Positions 1 through 9,359 of a stretch of 64,000 bases of DNA are shown here, in pieces (the first letter of the stretch is position 1; every line of letters begins with the position of its first letter). A model generated the notes under the pieces. That model saw nothing but the letters and a program-made list of their open reading frames with translations. It was not told where the DNA came from and made no database searches. The position numbers and the translations under genes were made by a program. The stretch is from Vibrio mimicus CAIM 602 (GTDB lineage: Bacteria; Pseudomonadota; Gammaproteobacteria; Enterobacterales; Vibrionaceae): assembly GCF_000338875.1 (NCBI RefSeq), contig NZ_AOMO01000027.1, forward strand, positions 1 to 64,000. Reading direction: 5' to 3'.

Positions 1-153
1 TGGGCTTATCTTGGCTTAGGGAAATTAGCTGGGTGGCACGATAGTAAACGAACAGGAATAGTGGGCTGGGAGCGACTTTGGGAAGGATGGTTCAAACTAC
101 AAACCATCCTTGAAGGTTACGAGCTTGCAATGTCTCTTGAGCATGAAATGTGA
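1..153 (+). CDS. IS4-type transposase, C-terminal end (cut by window edge)
   Basis: An open frame runs from the first base to the TGA at 151-153 and gives about 50 residues. It contains the motif GWHDSKRTG, then a Trp-rich stretch (WERLWEGW) and EGYELA. This pattern (GGWxDSKRTG...W..GW..L....G) is what I remember from the extreme C-terminus of IS4-family DDE transposases in Vibrio and Pseudoalteromonas. The catalytic DDE residues would lie outside the window, so I cannot say whether the element is intact. The terminal inverted repeat should lie between 154 and about 200, but I could not identify it without the other end. Confidence 0.6.
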   Translation, partial: WAYLGLGKLAGWHDSKRTGIVGWERLWEGWFKLQTILEGYELAMSLEHEM

Positions 154-211
154 TCAAGAGACAGCCAGTATTGGCGGTTTTTTTATGCGGATTAACTCAG
201 AGCTGCGCGTG

Positions 212-1855
212 TTATACCCGGAAGTATTGCAACTGCTGGTTTTGTTGTTCAGCAAGATTGGAAAGCTCTTGGCTGGCGGCGGCTGACTGAGTGATCCCAG
301 TGACATTTTGGCTCACTAGCTCATAGATGTTACTCAGATTGCGGTTGATGTCTTTTGTCACTTGGCTTTGTTCTTCCGAGGCTGTGGCAACTTGCGCATT
401 GATCTGCCCCAGTGCGTCGATTGATTGACTGATTTCACTGAGCGATGTGCTGACTTTAGCGGCCAAGGATTGGTTCTGCTCGAGCAAACGCAGGCTAGAG
501 TGCATGCTGCTGTTGGCGGTGTTGGACTGGTTTTGCAACTCTTCGATGATGGCTTGGATCTCTTGAGTTGAGGTTTGCGTTCTCGCCGCTAGCATACGTA
601 CTTCGTCAGCAACAACGGCAAAACCCCGTCCACTTTCACCCGCACGCGCGGCTTCAATGGCGGCGTTCAGAGCTAAGAGATTGGTCTGCTCGGAGATGCT
701 GCGGATCACTTCCGTCACGTTTCCGATGCGTTCAGACTGCTCTTTTAGCTGATTCACGACTTGCGCCGCTTCGGCAAGCTGATCCGCCATTTTCGCGGTA
801 GCTCGATGGCTTTCTTCAAACATACGCAAGCTTTGTGACGCGAGCTGAGTGGCTTGTTGCGCGGCACCATCTGCGCTGTGCGCATGGTCGGTGACACTTT
901 GCGCAGTGCTTTGAAGCTGATTCACCGCCGATGCCACAAGTTCTACTTCCTGTTTCTCTTGATCTGAGTTGACGCTGGATTGCGTCATCACGGCGGCTAA
1001 TTCGGTGGAAGCCGAAGCCACATCGGTACTGATGCGTACTAAGCTTTCGACGGTTTGGCGCAGTTGGTCAACTGTTGCATTGACATCTCGCGCAAGCAGT
1101 GTGATTTCGTTATTACCCTCTTCTTCTGCTTTAACAAGCAAGTTGCCGCTGGCGACGGCACGCATGGTTTGTTGCAGCTGGCTCAGTGGTTTCACAATAA
1201 TGCCTGCCAAAATCCAGCTGAATAGTGCTGCGGCAACCAGTATGGCGATCAGAGAAATCGTGGAGTTACTGAGCACGGAATCATGTTGTGTTTCACTCTC
1301 TTTGATGGTGCGGATCGCGAGTTTATTCAGTGATTGGGAAAGATCACTGATCGCTTTGACCATGTCATTGCCTGCTGCGCGGTAAGCGTTAGAGGCTTGT
1401 TGGTATTGAAGATCAAACTCAGCACTGGTTTGTTCTGTGGTGTGTCGGGTATTCAACAGTGGGATCATGGTGTTGATGGAGTAATCCACATAGTTCTGCA
1501 TCGCTTTGGTTAAAGCGCGGACTTCATCTTGCAGCTCTGGGTTATCACTGAAAGCACGCATCAGCTGTAAGTTTTGGCTTTGTCTGTCTTTGAGTACGGA
1601 GGGCAGAACTTTCACTTCATCCGGACGAAACAGGCTGTAAATTGCGCTGATTCGCATGGCATAGGTGTTGTCGATAATAGCGGTGAGATTGTCCTTATCA
1701 ATAATAAGATGTTCAGTGGAGTCTGAAACCTGACTAAACGCGGTTTTGAGTGTGGATGTACTGAACACGATCCCGGTAACGAGTAAAAGCATTGTGAAAA
1801 ACACAGGTACTACAACCTGCAGTTTGATAGACAAACCGCTGAGTAACTGGCGCAT
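212..1855 (-). CDS. Methyl-accepting chemotaxis protein
   Basis: Membrane chemoreceptor of 547 residues that senses a periplasmic ligand and controls the CheA kinase. In order: a first membrane helix (about residues 10-32), a periplasmic four-helix-bundle-like domain with a stretch typical of 4HB_MCP sensors, a second helix (about 200-222, [17 protein letters not shown]), a HAMP linker starting [11 protein letters not shown], and a long coiled-coil signalling domain. The signalling tip ([19 protein letters not shown]) is intact. No CheR/CheB tether pentapeptide is visible at the C-terminus (ends QYFRV). It is a single gene with its promoter in the gap before pstS. The ligand cannot be told from sequence. 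Confidence 0.95.
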   Translation of the reverse strand: MRQLLSGLSIKLQVVVPVFFTMLLLVTGIVFSTSTLKTAFSQVSDSTEHLIIDKDNLTAIIDNTYAMRISAIYSLFRPDEVKVLPSVLKDRQSQNLQLMRAFSDNPELQDEVRALTKAMQNYVDYSINTMIPLLNTRHTTEQTSAEFDLQYQQASNAYRAAGNDMVKAISDLSQSLNKLAIRTIKESETQHDSVLSNSTISLIAILVAAALFSWILAGIIVKPLSQLQQTMRAVASGNLLVKAEEEGNNEITLLARDVNATVDQLRQTVESLVRISTDVASASTELAAVMTQSSVNSDQEKQEVELVASAVNQLQSTAQSVTDHAHSADGAAQQATQLASQSLRMFEESHRATAKMADQLAEAAQVVNQLKEQSERIGNVTEVIRSISEQTNLLALNAAIEAARAGESGRGFAVVADEVRMLAARTQTSTQEIQAIIEELQNQSNTANSSMHSSLRLLEQNQSLAAKVSTSLSEISQSIDALGQINAQVATASEEQSQVTKDINRNLSNIYELVSQNVTGITQSAAASQELSNLAEQQNQQLQYFRV

Positions 1856-2229
1856 GGTGGTCCTCTTCTGAAAAATGTAAGTAAGAATAATTATTGTTAT
1901 TTAGAATGTATTGCCCCTCGATAATATGTATCGTTGGTGAGATTGCAATCGTTGGTAAACCCTTGGTTACAACAAGGAAGGGATTAAGATCACACTTTTG
2001 CGCAATTTATTTCGATAGAAGAAATATTAAAGCTTGGTGGTGAATTTTTTGTTGCGAGCCTGATAAGCACTTAGGTGAAAACGCTATGTGTGTGGATTTA
2101 ATGAACAATAAGTTGGAGGTGTCATAGAGGGTTCAATTAAGTGAAACATAATTGTCATATTCACGGCCTAAAGTGAGCCTCGTTCAAGTGAAACACAACG
2201 GCAACAAAGCCACTTATAGGAAATTTGTG
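1856..2229. promoter_or_regulatory. Divergent promoter region with candidate PhoB sites upstream of pstS
   Basis: The 374-base gap between the chemoreceptor gene and pstS is AT-rich. Two copies of TGTCATA lie at 2120-2126 and TGTCATA again at 2153-2159, exactly 33 bases (three 11-bp units) apart. PhoB binds 11-bp direct repeats with core TGTCA, and pst operons are classic PhoB targets. The two middle units at 2130-2151 match poorly, so this is a candidate only. I see no coding sequence here. Confidence 0.4.
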
Positions 2230-3051
2230 ATGAAAAAGACAGTAATCGGTGCTATCGCTCTTATGGGCGCACTTGCAGTAACTCCAGTTATGGCGAAAGA
2301 GACAATCTCAGCAGTGGGCTCAAGCAGTGTTACTCCGCTGATGGAAGTGTTTTCTGAAACCTACGCAAAAATGAATCCTGAAGTTTTCATTGAAGTACAA
2401 GGCCCTGGCTCATCAGCAGGCATTAAAGCGGCTAAAAACGGCAGCGCGGATATCGGTATGTCATCGCGTAACCTGAAAGATTCTGAAAAAGAAACCAATC
2501 TGGTTGAAGAGAAAATCGCTTTGGATGGTATCGCGGTGGTGGTTCACCCAAGCAACACGGTAAAAGGTCTGACCGCAGAGCAAGTTTCTGAAATTTACAA
2601 AGGCGAAATCACCAACTGGAAACAAGTGGGTGGTGAAGATAAGCCAATCGTTGCGATCACTCGTGACACGGCTTCAGGTACTCGTGGTGCATTCGAAGAC
2701 ATCATGGAACTGAAAAAGAAAATTGCTGATAAAGAAGTGTCGGCCATTTCTCAACGTGCTCAAGTGGCAAACGGCAACGGTGCGCTGAAAACCATGGTGG
2801 CATCTAACCCTTACTCTATCGGCTACATCTCGCTCGGTACGGTAGATAGCTCAGTGCATGCTTTGTCTGTGAATGGCGTTGAAGCCAACGTGGATAACGT
2901 GAAAAACGGCTCTTACAAGGTTTCACGTCCATTCCTCGTGCTTTACAAGCAAGGTAAGCCATCAGCAGAAGCACAGAAATTCCTAGAATGGATGCTCTCT
3001 GGTGATGCACAAAAGATTGTTGCTGACAAAGGCTACATCACAGTTAACTAA
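2230..3051 (+). CDS. pstS: Phosphate ABC transporter, periplasmic phosphate-binding protein
   Basis: High-affinity phosphate receptor of the Pst transporter, secreted to the periplasm, 273 residues. I chose ATG 2230 because a signal peptide follows directly (MKKTVIGAIALMGALAVTPVMA, cleavage likely after AMA-like VMA) and AGGAA lies 7-10 bases upstream; the longer frame from 2152 would bury the signal peptide. Phosphate-binding signatures are present: GSSSVTPLMEVF near the N-terminus, GPGSSAG at about 54-60, and TRDTASGTRGAFE at about 145. First gene of pstSCAB. A strong hairpin follows it, which would keep PstS more abundant than the membrane parts. Confidence 0.97.
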   Translation: MKKTVIGAIALMGALAVTPVMAKETISAVGSSSVTPLMEVFSETYAKMNPEVFIEVQGPGSSAGIKAAKNGSADIGMSSRNLKDSEKETNLVEEKIALDGIAVVVHPSNTVKGLTAEQVSEIYKGEITNWKQVGGEDKPIVAITRDTASGTRGAFEDIMELKKKIADKEVSAISQRAQVANGNGALKTMVASNPYSIGYISLGTVDSSVHALSVNGVEANVDNVKNGSYKVSRPFLVLYKQGKPSAEAQKFLEWMLSGDAQKIVADKGYITVN

Positions 3052-3069
3052 TTTGCTCCACACTCTTTT

Positions 3070-3090
3070 CCCGACCCAAATTGGGTCGGG
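3070..3090 (+). terminator. Hairpin between pstS and pstC (partial terminator or mRNA stabiliser)
   Basis: CCCGACCC and GGGTCGGG pair around AAATT, giving an 8- to 9-bp GC-rich stem. The following bases (TACTTTGTTT) are only a weak U tract, so some read-through into pstC is expected. The position, just after the pstS stop, is typical for setting a high PstS to PstCAB ratio. Confidence 0.7.
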
Positions 3091-3129
3091 TACTTTGTTT
3101 ACATCGACATCAGTTCGATAGGTGATTGT

Positions 3130-4050
3130 ATGACCATCGCAACAAGTAGTGACAAGCCTATGGATAATACCTCTATGCGTAGTCTGCGTGAGCAACGACG
3201 TGTTGACTGGAAAGAACGCATCTTTCACGGTTTGTTTCTCACCAGTGCCGTGATTGGCATTGTTTCGCTCGCCATCATTGCGTACTTCATTGTTCGTGAA
3301 AGTATCCCTGCGTTCGAAGAAGCAGGATTGTCAGGCATTGTGCTTGGACAAGACTGGTTACCCCCTGCACTGTATGGTGTCGCGACCATGATTGTCGCTT
3401 CCATCGTCTCCACTTTTGGCGCCGTAATTGTCGGTGTGCCAGTGGGGGTTCTCACTGCCATTTTCATTGCTGAGGTTGCGCCCAAGCGTGTCGCAGATGT
3501 GATTCGTCCTGCGGTTGAGCTGCTTGCTGGTATTCCTTCAGTGGTTTACGGGTTCTTTGGCTTGGTCATCATAGTGCCATTGATCCAAAACGTATTTAAT
3601 GTTCCCGCGGGGAACACGATTCTGGCTGGGATTATCGTGCTTGGTGTGATGATTCTGCCTACAGTGATCACTGTCTCCGAAACCTCGATCCGTGCAGTAC
3701 CTCGTGCCTATAAAGAGGGCTCACTCGCGCTCGGCGCTTCAAGCATTTACACCATCTTTAAACTGCTGGTTCCGGCAGCGCGTTCGGGGATCATGACGGG
3801 TGTTATTTTGGGTATCGGCCGCGCTCTGGGTGAAACCATGGCGATCATCATGGTGATGGGGAATGCCCCTGCAATGCCCGAAGGTCTGCTCGATTCGGCA
3901 CGTACCTTAACCGCCAATATTGCGATTGAAATGTCTTACGCCAGTGGTGTTCATGCTAATGCGCTCTACGCAACTGGTGTGGTGTTACTGGTGTTTATCA
4001 TGATGCTGAACGCGGCGTTGCTGTACTTGAACCGTGAAAAAGCGAGGTAG
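3130..4050 (+). CDS. pstC: Phosphate ABC transporter permease PstC
   Basis: Inner-membrane permease of the Pst system, 306 residues, about six membrane helices. The cytoplasmic EAA-type loop that contacts the ATPase is visible (RAVPRAYKEGSLALGAS at about 190-206), as is the family stretch ELLAGIPSVVYGFFGL at about 133. ATG 3130 is preceded by AGGTG. Its TAG stop overlaps the possible GTG start of pstA by one base, so the two permease halves are likely translationally linked. Confidence 0.96.
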   Translation: MTIATSSDKPMDNTSMRSLREQRRVDWKERIFHGLFLTSAVIGIVSLAIIAYFIVRESIPAFEEAGLSGIVLGQDWLPPALYGVATMIVASIVSTFGAVIVGVPVGVLTAIFIAEVAPKRVADVIRPAVELLAGIPSVVYGFFGLVIIVPLIQNVFNVPAGNTILAGIIVLGVMILPTVITVSETSIRAVPRAYKEGSLALGASSIYTIFKLLVPAARSGIMTGVILGIGRALGETMAIIMVMGNAPAMPEGLLDSARTLTANIAIEMSYASGVHANALYATGVVLLVFIMMLNAALLYLNREKAR

Positions 4051-4055
4051 TGGAC

Positions 4056-4919
4056 ATGGATCGCGTAAAACTCAAACAAGCGCGCGTAGTGAAAGACAAT
4101 GTCTTACGCGCATTTATCTGGCTTTCAGCGGCGTTAACCGTGGGTTTCCTGTTCTGGATTATCTGGTACATCTTGTCTAACGGGTTGCAGCACGTTGACT
4201 GGAAGTTCATTACCGACAACTACACCCACACAGGGGATGAACACGGTATTTTCCCGATGATCGTTTCAACCATTTATATGGTGATAGCGTCCATCGCGGT
4301 TGCTGCGCCTATCGGCATCATGACGGCGATTTATCTCACCGAATATGCCAAGGTGGGCAGCCGTTTAGTCAAAATCATCCGTTTTTGTACTGAGTCACTG
4401 GCCGGTATCCCATCGATCATCTTTGGTCTGTTTGGTATGACCTTCTTCGTAGCGATTTTGGGGCTTGGTTTCTCGATTCTTTCTGGTGCATTGACGCTGA
4501 GTATTTTGATCCTGCCGGTGATTATCCGTACGACCGAAGAAGCCTTAATGGCGGTACCGCAGACTTATCGTGAAGGCTCATATGGTGTGGGTGCTTCAAA
4601 AATTTACACCATCCGTCGGCTGATTTTGCCTAGTGCGATGCCGGGGATTTTAACTTCTGTCATTTTGAGTATTGGCCGGGTAATTGGTGAATCCGCACCG
4701 GTGTTTTTGACCGCAGGTATGGTGGCGCGTATTCCCGATTCTCTGCTCGATTCTGGACGCACACTGACCGTACACCTGTACAAACTGACGACTGAGCTCT
4801 TCACCATTGATGAATGGAATCAAGCTTATGGCACGGCGACAGTGCTGATTGTTGTGGTCTTGCTGATCAACATGATCACCAAGTTAATCGCCAAACGATT
4901 CAATACTGCGACCTATTAA
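4056..4919 (+). CDS. pstA: Phosphate ABC transporter permease PstA
   Basis: Second permease half, partner of PstC, 287 residues from ATG 4056. A GTG at 4050 is in frame, but AGCGAGG at 4041-4047 is spaced properly for the ATG and not for the GTG. The ABC-contact loop reads [16 protein letters not shown] and the family stretch [16 protein letters not shown] is present. About six membrane helices. It sits 28 bases before pstB. Confidence 0.96.
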   Translation: MDRVKLKQARVVKDNVLRAFIWLSAALTVGFLFWIIWYILSNGLQHVDWKFITDNYTHTGDEHGIFPMIVSTIYMVIASIAVAAPIGIMTAIYLTEYAKVGSRLVKIIRFCTESLAGIPSIIFGLFGMTFFVAILGLGFSILSGALTLSILILPVIIRTTEEALMAVPQTYREGSYGVGASKIYTIRRLILPSAMPGILTSVILSIGRVIGESAPVFLTAGMVARIPDSLLDSGRTLTVHLYKLTTELFTIDEWNQAYGTATVLIVVVLLINMITKLIAKRFNTATY

Positions 4920-4947
4920 GTCATTGACAGAATTTAGAGATAACACA

Positions 4948-5703
4948 ATGAAAACGACCAAATTCAATATCGAAAACCTTGATCTGTTCTACGGCGAGAA
5001 CCAAGCACTGAAATCGATCAATCTGCCGATTCCTACTCGTCAAGTCACCGCGCTGATTGGCCCTTCGGGCTGCGGTAAATCAACCCTACTTCGCTGCTTG
5101 AACCGCATGAATGATCTGATTGAAGGGGTGAAAATTACTGGCAAACTGACCATGGATGGCCAAGATGTGTATGGCAACATTGATGTGTCAGACCTGCGAA
5201 TTCGCGTAGGCATGGTTTTCCAAAAGCCAAACCCATTCCCGATGAGCATTTATGAAAACGTAGCGTATGGCTTACGTGCACAAGGCGTTAAGGACAAAAA
5301 GCATCTTGATGAAGTGGTCGAACGCTCATTGCGTGGTGCGGCTTTATGGGATGAGGTGAAAGATCGCCTCAAGTCTCATGCCTTTGGTCTATCAGGTGGT
5401 CAGCAGCAGCGTCTTTGTATTGCGCGCACCATTGCGATGGAGCCTGATGTGATTTTGATGGATGAACCGACTTCAGCCCTCGACCCGATTGCGACGCACA
5501 AAATTGAAGAATTGATGGAAGATCTGAAGAAAAACTACACCATAGTGATTGTGACTCACTCGATGCAGCAAGCACGTCGTATTTCTGACCGCACCGCCTT
5601 CTTCTTAATGGGCGAATTGGTCGAGCACAATGAGACACAAGTGATCTTTAGTAACCCGCGCGACGATCGTACCCGTGGTTACGTAAACGGTGACTTCGGT
5701 TAA
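4948..5703 (+). CDS. pstB: Phosphate ABC transporter ATP-binding protein
   Basis: Cytoplasmic ATPase that drives phosphate import, 251 residues. Walker A (GPSGCGKST), Q-loop, signature (LSGGQQQR), Walker B ([12 protein letters not shown]) and the switch histidine (VTHSMQQ) are all intact. ATG 4948 fits the family start ([16 protein letters not shown]); an in-frame TTG at 4924 gives a needless extension. Last gene of the operon; no phoU follows here, unlike in E. coli. Confidence 0.97.
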   Translation: MKTTKFNIENLDLFYGENQALKSINLPIPTRQVTALIGPSGCGKSTLLRCLNRMNDLIEGVKITGKLTMDGQDVYGNIDVSDLRIRVGMVFQKPNPFPMSIYENVAYGLRAQGVKDKKHLDEVVERSLRGAALWDEVKDRLKSHAFGLSGGQQQRLCIARTIAMEPDVILMDEPTSALDPIATHKIEELMEDLKKNYTIVIVTHSMQQARRISDRTAFFLMGELVEHNETQVIFSNPRDDRTRGYVNGDFG

Positions 5704-5743
5704 TCCATATAAACGAATTATAACTATAAGCGATGGTAAATTT

Positions 5744-5769
5744 TGCCCCTCACGATGAGGGGCTTTTTT
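5744..5769. terminator. Terminator shared by pstB and cdgA
   Basis: GCCCCTC-ACGAT-GAGGGGC followed by TTTTTTG on the plus strand. It ends the pst operon. The stop codon of the convergent diguanylate cyclase gene lies within it, so it may also act on that transcript. Confidence 0.85.
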
Positions 5770-6850
5770 GTAGAAACTTCATCTCATACATGTTTTTATC
5801 GGCCAAATGAATCAACTGGTTAAGGTTGGTGGTATCAAGCGGGTAAGTACTGATGCCTACGCTGGTACTCAGTTTGGCGTTTAAAGAACCATTTAATTCG
5901 AATTCTTGGTCAAAGCACTCTTTGATCATGCGCTGCATCATCATCTGTTCTGTGGAATTAATGCTGCTCAAAATCAAGGCAAACTCATCGCCACCCATTC
6001 GGAAGACGCGGTAATCGAAAGCCGGAATTGAGTGATTTAAACGATCGGCTACCTGTTTGAGTACGATGTCACCCATTTGGTGCCCATAGGTATCATTAAT
6101 CAACTTAAAGCCATTGAGATCAATCAGAAACAGTGAGAAACCGCCGCTGCGGCGATGGCGCTCTAGCTCGGTGAACATGGCAGTGCGGTTTTCTAAACCC
6201 GTTAACGGGTCCGTCAGTGCCAAAATTCGGTGATAGGCAGCTTCTTTATGCAGGATAAAACTGACGAGCCCGACACACCCGAACATCAGAAGCATCAGCA
6301 TGAATTGAATCCGGCTCAGGTAATTGACCTGCTCTTTTTGCTCCATGTACAGAGGGCTTTGAACCCCAAAAGTCCGATTAATAAATTGAATGAAAATATC
6401 GAGTTCTGTTTCGGTTGCTAAAATAAAGTCTTTTAAACTTTTAGAGTCATTGGCTGCCAACAGTAAGGGTTCAAGCTGCTTAAAGCGGGAAAATGCAGCT
6501 TGGAAAAAATCACGGGTATTGGGCAAGCCGATGATGCTATCTGCCTCGGGACTATTGAGGATCAAATCAAACCGGCTCCAAGTGAGTTCATATTTCACCA
6601 TAACTTGCTTGCGGTTGCTTTCAGATTCCAGCAGATAAGGTGAAAGGGCAATCAGCTCGGTGAATTCTTTATTGAGTTGGAATAAAAACCAGATCGCTTG
6701 ATTGGTTTGTGAAGAGTAGGATTTAGACAATTCACGGGTGGTATTGAGCAAATATAGGTTAGCCAGAATCAGAATTGCCGACATGACGATCAGTAACGAC
6801 TTGGCGTGCAATATCATTGGATGCAGTGTTTTCTGGTTTTGTGTGTTCAT
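5750..6850 (-). CDS. cdgA: Membrane diguanylate cyclase (GGDEF)
   Basis: Makes cyclic di-GMP from GTP. 366 residues: one membrane helix near 17-38, a periplasmic helical segment to about 170, a second helix (IQFMLMLLMFGCVGLVSFIL), then a C-terminal GGDEF domain. The active-site motif is intact (FRMGGDEFALIL) and the domain start DPLTGLENR is typical. The start at 6850 gives an ATGA overlap with the upstream gene stop, so the two are translationally coupled; an upstream in-frame start is possible but unneeded. Position directly after pstB matches V. cholerae cdgA (VCA0074), from memory. I cannot see an inhibitory RxxD site with certainty. Confidence 0.9.
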   Translation of the reverse strand: MNTQNQKTLHPMILHAKSLLIVMSAILILANLYLLNTTRELSKSYSSQTNQAIWFLFQLNKEFTELIALSPYLLESESNRKQVMVKYELTWSRFDLILNSPEADSIIGLPNTRDFFQAAFSRFKQLEPLLLAANDSKSLKDFILATETELDIFIQFINRTFGVQSPLYMEQKEQVNYLSRIQFMLMLLMFGCVGLVSFILHKEAAYHRILALTDPLTGLENRTAMFTELERHRRSGGFSLFLIDLNGFKLINDTYGHQMGDIVLKQVADRLNHSIPAFDYRVFRMGGDEFALILSSINSTEQMMMQRMIKECFDQEFELNGSLNAKLSTSVGISTYPLDTTNLNQLIHLADKNMYEMKFLQKSPSS

Positions 6851-7314
6851 GGCTTCTTGTGAATTAGGATATGACTGATCTGCCAAACCATATGGCTGTA
6901 GTAAATGGGAGCATTCAATTTCGGATTCTGATCTAAGTTATATACCAACCAAAATGGCCCCTTATCGCGAATTTTCATATCGGCACCATCCATGTAGTAC
7001 GCCACAATCGGGGAATGTTGATTAATATCCTCTATCGAAATATTAGCAGCATAGTCATTCAGTGCCATAAAAGTTACTGAACGTACCTGATCCTGATCCA
7101 AATAGTTGAGCAAGTCACTGACCTTAAAGCCAGTAAAGCGATGCTCACTATAAAGCCATGGCAACTGAGTGGTAAAAGTAACCTGAGGCAACTTACTACT
7201 TAACTCTTTCAGCGAAAGAACCTTAGGTGGCGCGTCTGCAACTTGTATCGTGATGTCCGACGAAAAAGCAAAAGAACTGCACAATAAGGTCAATATCAGC
7301 CACATCCATCTCAT
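6847..7314 (-). CDS. Secreted molybdopterin-oxidoreductase-like protein (COG3915 type) coupled to cdgA
   Basis: 155 residues with a clear signal peptide (MRWMWLILTLLCSSFAFSS), so periplasmic. The rest resembles a shortened oxidoreductase molybdopterin-binding fold: FTGFKVSDLLNYL, VTFMALNDYAANI, YYMDGADMKIRDKGPFWLVY and a closing MVWQISHILI. No cysteine ligand for molybdenum is visible in the mature part, which fits the small stand-alone members that probably do not bind the cofactor. The stop overlaps the cdgA start by four bases. I infer a periplasmic sensor or accessory for CdgA; this is not shown by sequence. Confidence 0.7.
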   Translation of the reverse strand: MRWMWLILTLLCSSFAFSSDITIQVADAPPKVLSLKELSSKLPQVTFTTQLPWLYSEHRFTGFKVSDLLNYLDQDQVRSVTFMALNDYAANISIEDINQHSPIVAYYMDGADMKIRDKGPFWLVYNLDQNPKLNAPIYYSHMVWQISHILIHKKP

Positions 7315-7617
7315 GATTTTTTATTCCGTGCTGTTTGACAAAGCTCCCACTTTTCTTCCAGTCAGTCAAAACTAGAAGTGAGAAAACGTTATGTGGGCTA
7401 TTCCGATCTTGTGATGAGTTTCACTGAGTGTGTGATGTCAAATCGTTTGGAAACGATAACTCGATGGGTTAGTAGCCATATTTTGGTTGAATTATAGGCG
7501 GAGTTGGTTGATATGAAAATCACTGATATTAATAAAATTGATGATAAAAAGAATCAGAAATGAGATTTTGAGTTAAAAAAGCGCCATATTGATGGCGCTT
7601 CTTAATTGAGAGACGGT
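7315..7617. promoter_or_regulatory. Intergenic region with a 7-2-7 palindrome
   Basis: The 303-base gap holds the promoter side of the cdgA pair and the terminator of the next gene. At 7442-7457 ATCGTTT-GG-AAACGAT forms a palindrome of the size of a repressor operator. No factor is assigned. No coding sequence seen. Confidence 0.35.
7573..7600 (-). terminator. Terminator of the YjiH-family gene
   Basis: On the minus strand AAGCGCCAT and ATGGCGCTT pair around a short loop and are followed by TTTTTTAACT. It lies just downstream of the stop at 7618. Confidence 0.85.
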
Positions 7618-8994
7618 TTAGAACAGCAGATGTGCTACCGCTGCAATCACAGGTAAAGTGATGAGGGTACGTAAGATGAAGATCACAAACAGTTCGAAAA
7701 TATTCACTGGAATACGGCTACCAAGCAGCAGTGCGCCCACTTCAGACATATAAATGAGCTGGGTAACTGACATCGCAGCAATCACAAAGCGTGTCATTTC
7801 GTTGTCGATAGACGCCGCCAAAATGGCAGGGATAAACATGTCCGCAAAACCGACCACAATGGTTTTTGAGGCGGCAACCGCCTCAGGTACACCAAGCAGT
7901 TCCAAGAATGGAATGAAAGGTTGACCAAGCAGTGAGAAAACAGAGGTGTATTCAGCGATAACCAAAGCGATGGTACCTAGCCCCATAACGACAGGAAGTA
8001 CACCGAACACCATGTCAACCGCATTACGTACGCCTTCACCGATCACGGATTTCACTGAACTTACTTTGGCGGCTTTAGCCAATGCCAGCTCCATACCCCA
8101 AGAGAATGCAGTGTGACCTTCTGGAACAGCATCCGCATCAGGATGAGGCTTGCTGCCATCAATATAAGTATCTTTCTTCCATGACAGTGGCGGTAGGCGA
8201 GGGATCACCACCGCGGCAACAAAGCCTGCTAAACACACTGCGCCGTAGAAAGGCAGGAATAGGTGCTCTAGTTCAACTTGCGCAATAACCACCAGACTGA
8301 AAGTGATTGAAACAGCAGAGAACGTGGTACCGACCACGGCCGCTTCACGCTGTGTGTAAAACTTTTCTTCATACTGCTTACTGGTTAGCAAAATACCCAC
8401 GCTGCCATCCCCAAGCCAAGACGCCATACAGTCAATCGCACTACGACCAGGAAGGTTAAACACTGGGCGCATTACTTTGCTCAGCAGGCTGCCAAACAGT
8501 TCCAGTAAACCGAAATTGAGCAGCAGCGGTAGCAGTAAGCCCGCAAAAATAAACACAGAAAATAGCGTTGGAAGCAAACCTTCCAGCACCAAGCCGCCAG
8601 TATTTTCTTCCCAAATCGCTTTCGGACCGATCTGGAAGAAAGTCATGATGACGGCAGCTCCGCCAATTACACGTACGGTTAACCATAACCAAGAAGGATT
8701 GAACAAACTATTTAAGAAAGGGCGGTTCATTACCCAGCTTGGCTGAAACAGTTTTGTCACTACGGAAGCGGCCGACATAAATGCAATGATCACAGTGACC
8801 ACAGTAACGAGAGAGTCACCAAATAACGCTTGAACCGATTTCGCTAATACGGCAACAGGAATGGTTAAGGAACCATCGTAACTGATGGGCGCCATAAACA
8901 GGAAAAGCCCGATCAATGAAGGGATCAGGAACATCCACAGATTGCCCGAGTTACTCTTTACCGGCGGCTCTAGGGTTTGCGTATTATCTTGCAT
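7618..8994 (-). CDS. YjiH-family membrane transporter (nucleoside-recognition/Gate domains)
   Basis: Polytopic inner-membrane protein of 458 residues with about ten to eleven helices. It shows the two Gate-like segments of the YjiH/spore-maturation family: FNLPGRSAIDCMASWLGDGS near the middle and ETTIVVGFADMFIPAILA-like sequence (KTIVVGFADMFIPAILAAS) near the C-terminus. The transported substrate is not known for the family. It sits alone with its own terminator. I remember the same gene next to the SulP gene in V. cholerae (VCA0076). Confidence 0.85.
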   Translation of the reverse strand: MQDNTQTLEPPVKSNSGNLWMFLIPSLIGLFLFMAPISYDGSLTIPVAVLAKSVQALFGDSLVTVVTVIIAFMSAASVVTKLFQPSWVMNRPFLNSLFNPSWLWLTVRVIGGAAVIMTFFQIGPKAIWEENTGGLVLEGLLPTLFSVFIFAGLLLPLLLNFGLLELFGSLLSKVMRPVFNLPGRSAIDCMASWLGDGSVGILLTSKQYEEKFYTQREAAVVGTTFSAVSITFSLVVIAQVELEHLFLPFYGAVCLAGFVAAVVIPRLPPLSWKKDTYIDGSKPHPDADAVPEGHTAFSWGMELALAKAAKVSSVKSVIGEGVRNAVDMVFGVLPVVMGLGTIALVIAEYTSVFSLLGQPFIPFLELLGVPEAVAASKTIVVGFADMFIPAILAASIDNEMTRFVIAAMSVTQLIYMSEVGALLLGSRIPVNIFELFVIFILRTLITLPVIAAVAHLLF

Positions 8995-9359
8995 TCGTCT
9001 TCTCTATTAATACTGCGTCATGCTGACGCATTGGTCGGTCGAAATTCGCCACACCATGGCATAAAAATTCACTGCACTTCCGTATTTAGTCAGTGGGCGC
9101 AAGAATATCTATTTTTTACACCCTTCGCAATACTATTCATTTATTTTGGGTATACATTCAAATTTATTTCCTGATGTTTCTAAATTAGGCGGAGTTTTGT
9201 ATAAATATTGTTAAATTTATCATTGGCAGGGTGAAATTCACGTCATGGAAGCTCACTTTGATGGCGTTTGACTAAGCGAATAAACAAAAAAAGCCCTCTG
9301 TGAATAGAGGGCTTTTTGCTTAGAAAATGAAAGTTCTACATCAGATGGATATTATCGCT
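8995..9359. promoter_or_regulatory. Intergenic region with palindrome upstream of the YjiH gene
   Basis: The 365-base gap is AT-rich. TGCGTCA-TGC-TGACGCA at 9014-9030 is a perfect 7-3-7 palindrome about 20 bases upstream of the YjiH-gene start, in its leader, so it could be an operator or an RNA hairpin. The SulP terminator lies at 9287-9316. No gene is convincing here. Confidence 0.4.
9287..9316 (-). terminator. Terminator of the SulP transporter gene
   Basis: AAAAAGCCCTCT and AGAGGGCTTTTT pair around GTGAAT, giving a stem with T runs on both strands. Only the SulP gene (minus strand) points into it. Confidence 0.85.

Noticed and set aside
83..111. Perfect 10-bp inverted repeat AAGGATGGTT / AACCATCCTT inside the transposase tail
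   Set aside because: It lies inside coding sequence with a sensible translation (GWFKLQTIL), so it is more likely a chance or codon-driven hairpin than a terminator or IS end.
969..1385. 138-codon plus-strand frame opposite the chemoreceptor gene
   Set aside because: Antisense shadow of a highly conserved methyl-accepting domain; no independent signals.
7442..7457. ATCGTTTGGAAACGAT as a PurR or LacI-type operator
   Set aside because: The size fits, but the core lacks the central CG of LacI-family sites and no such regulator or target gene is near, so I list it only as an unassigned palindrome.
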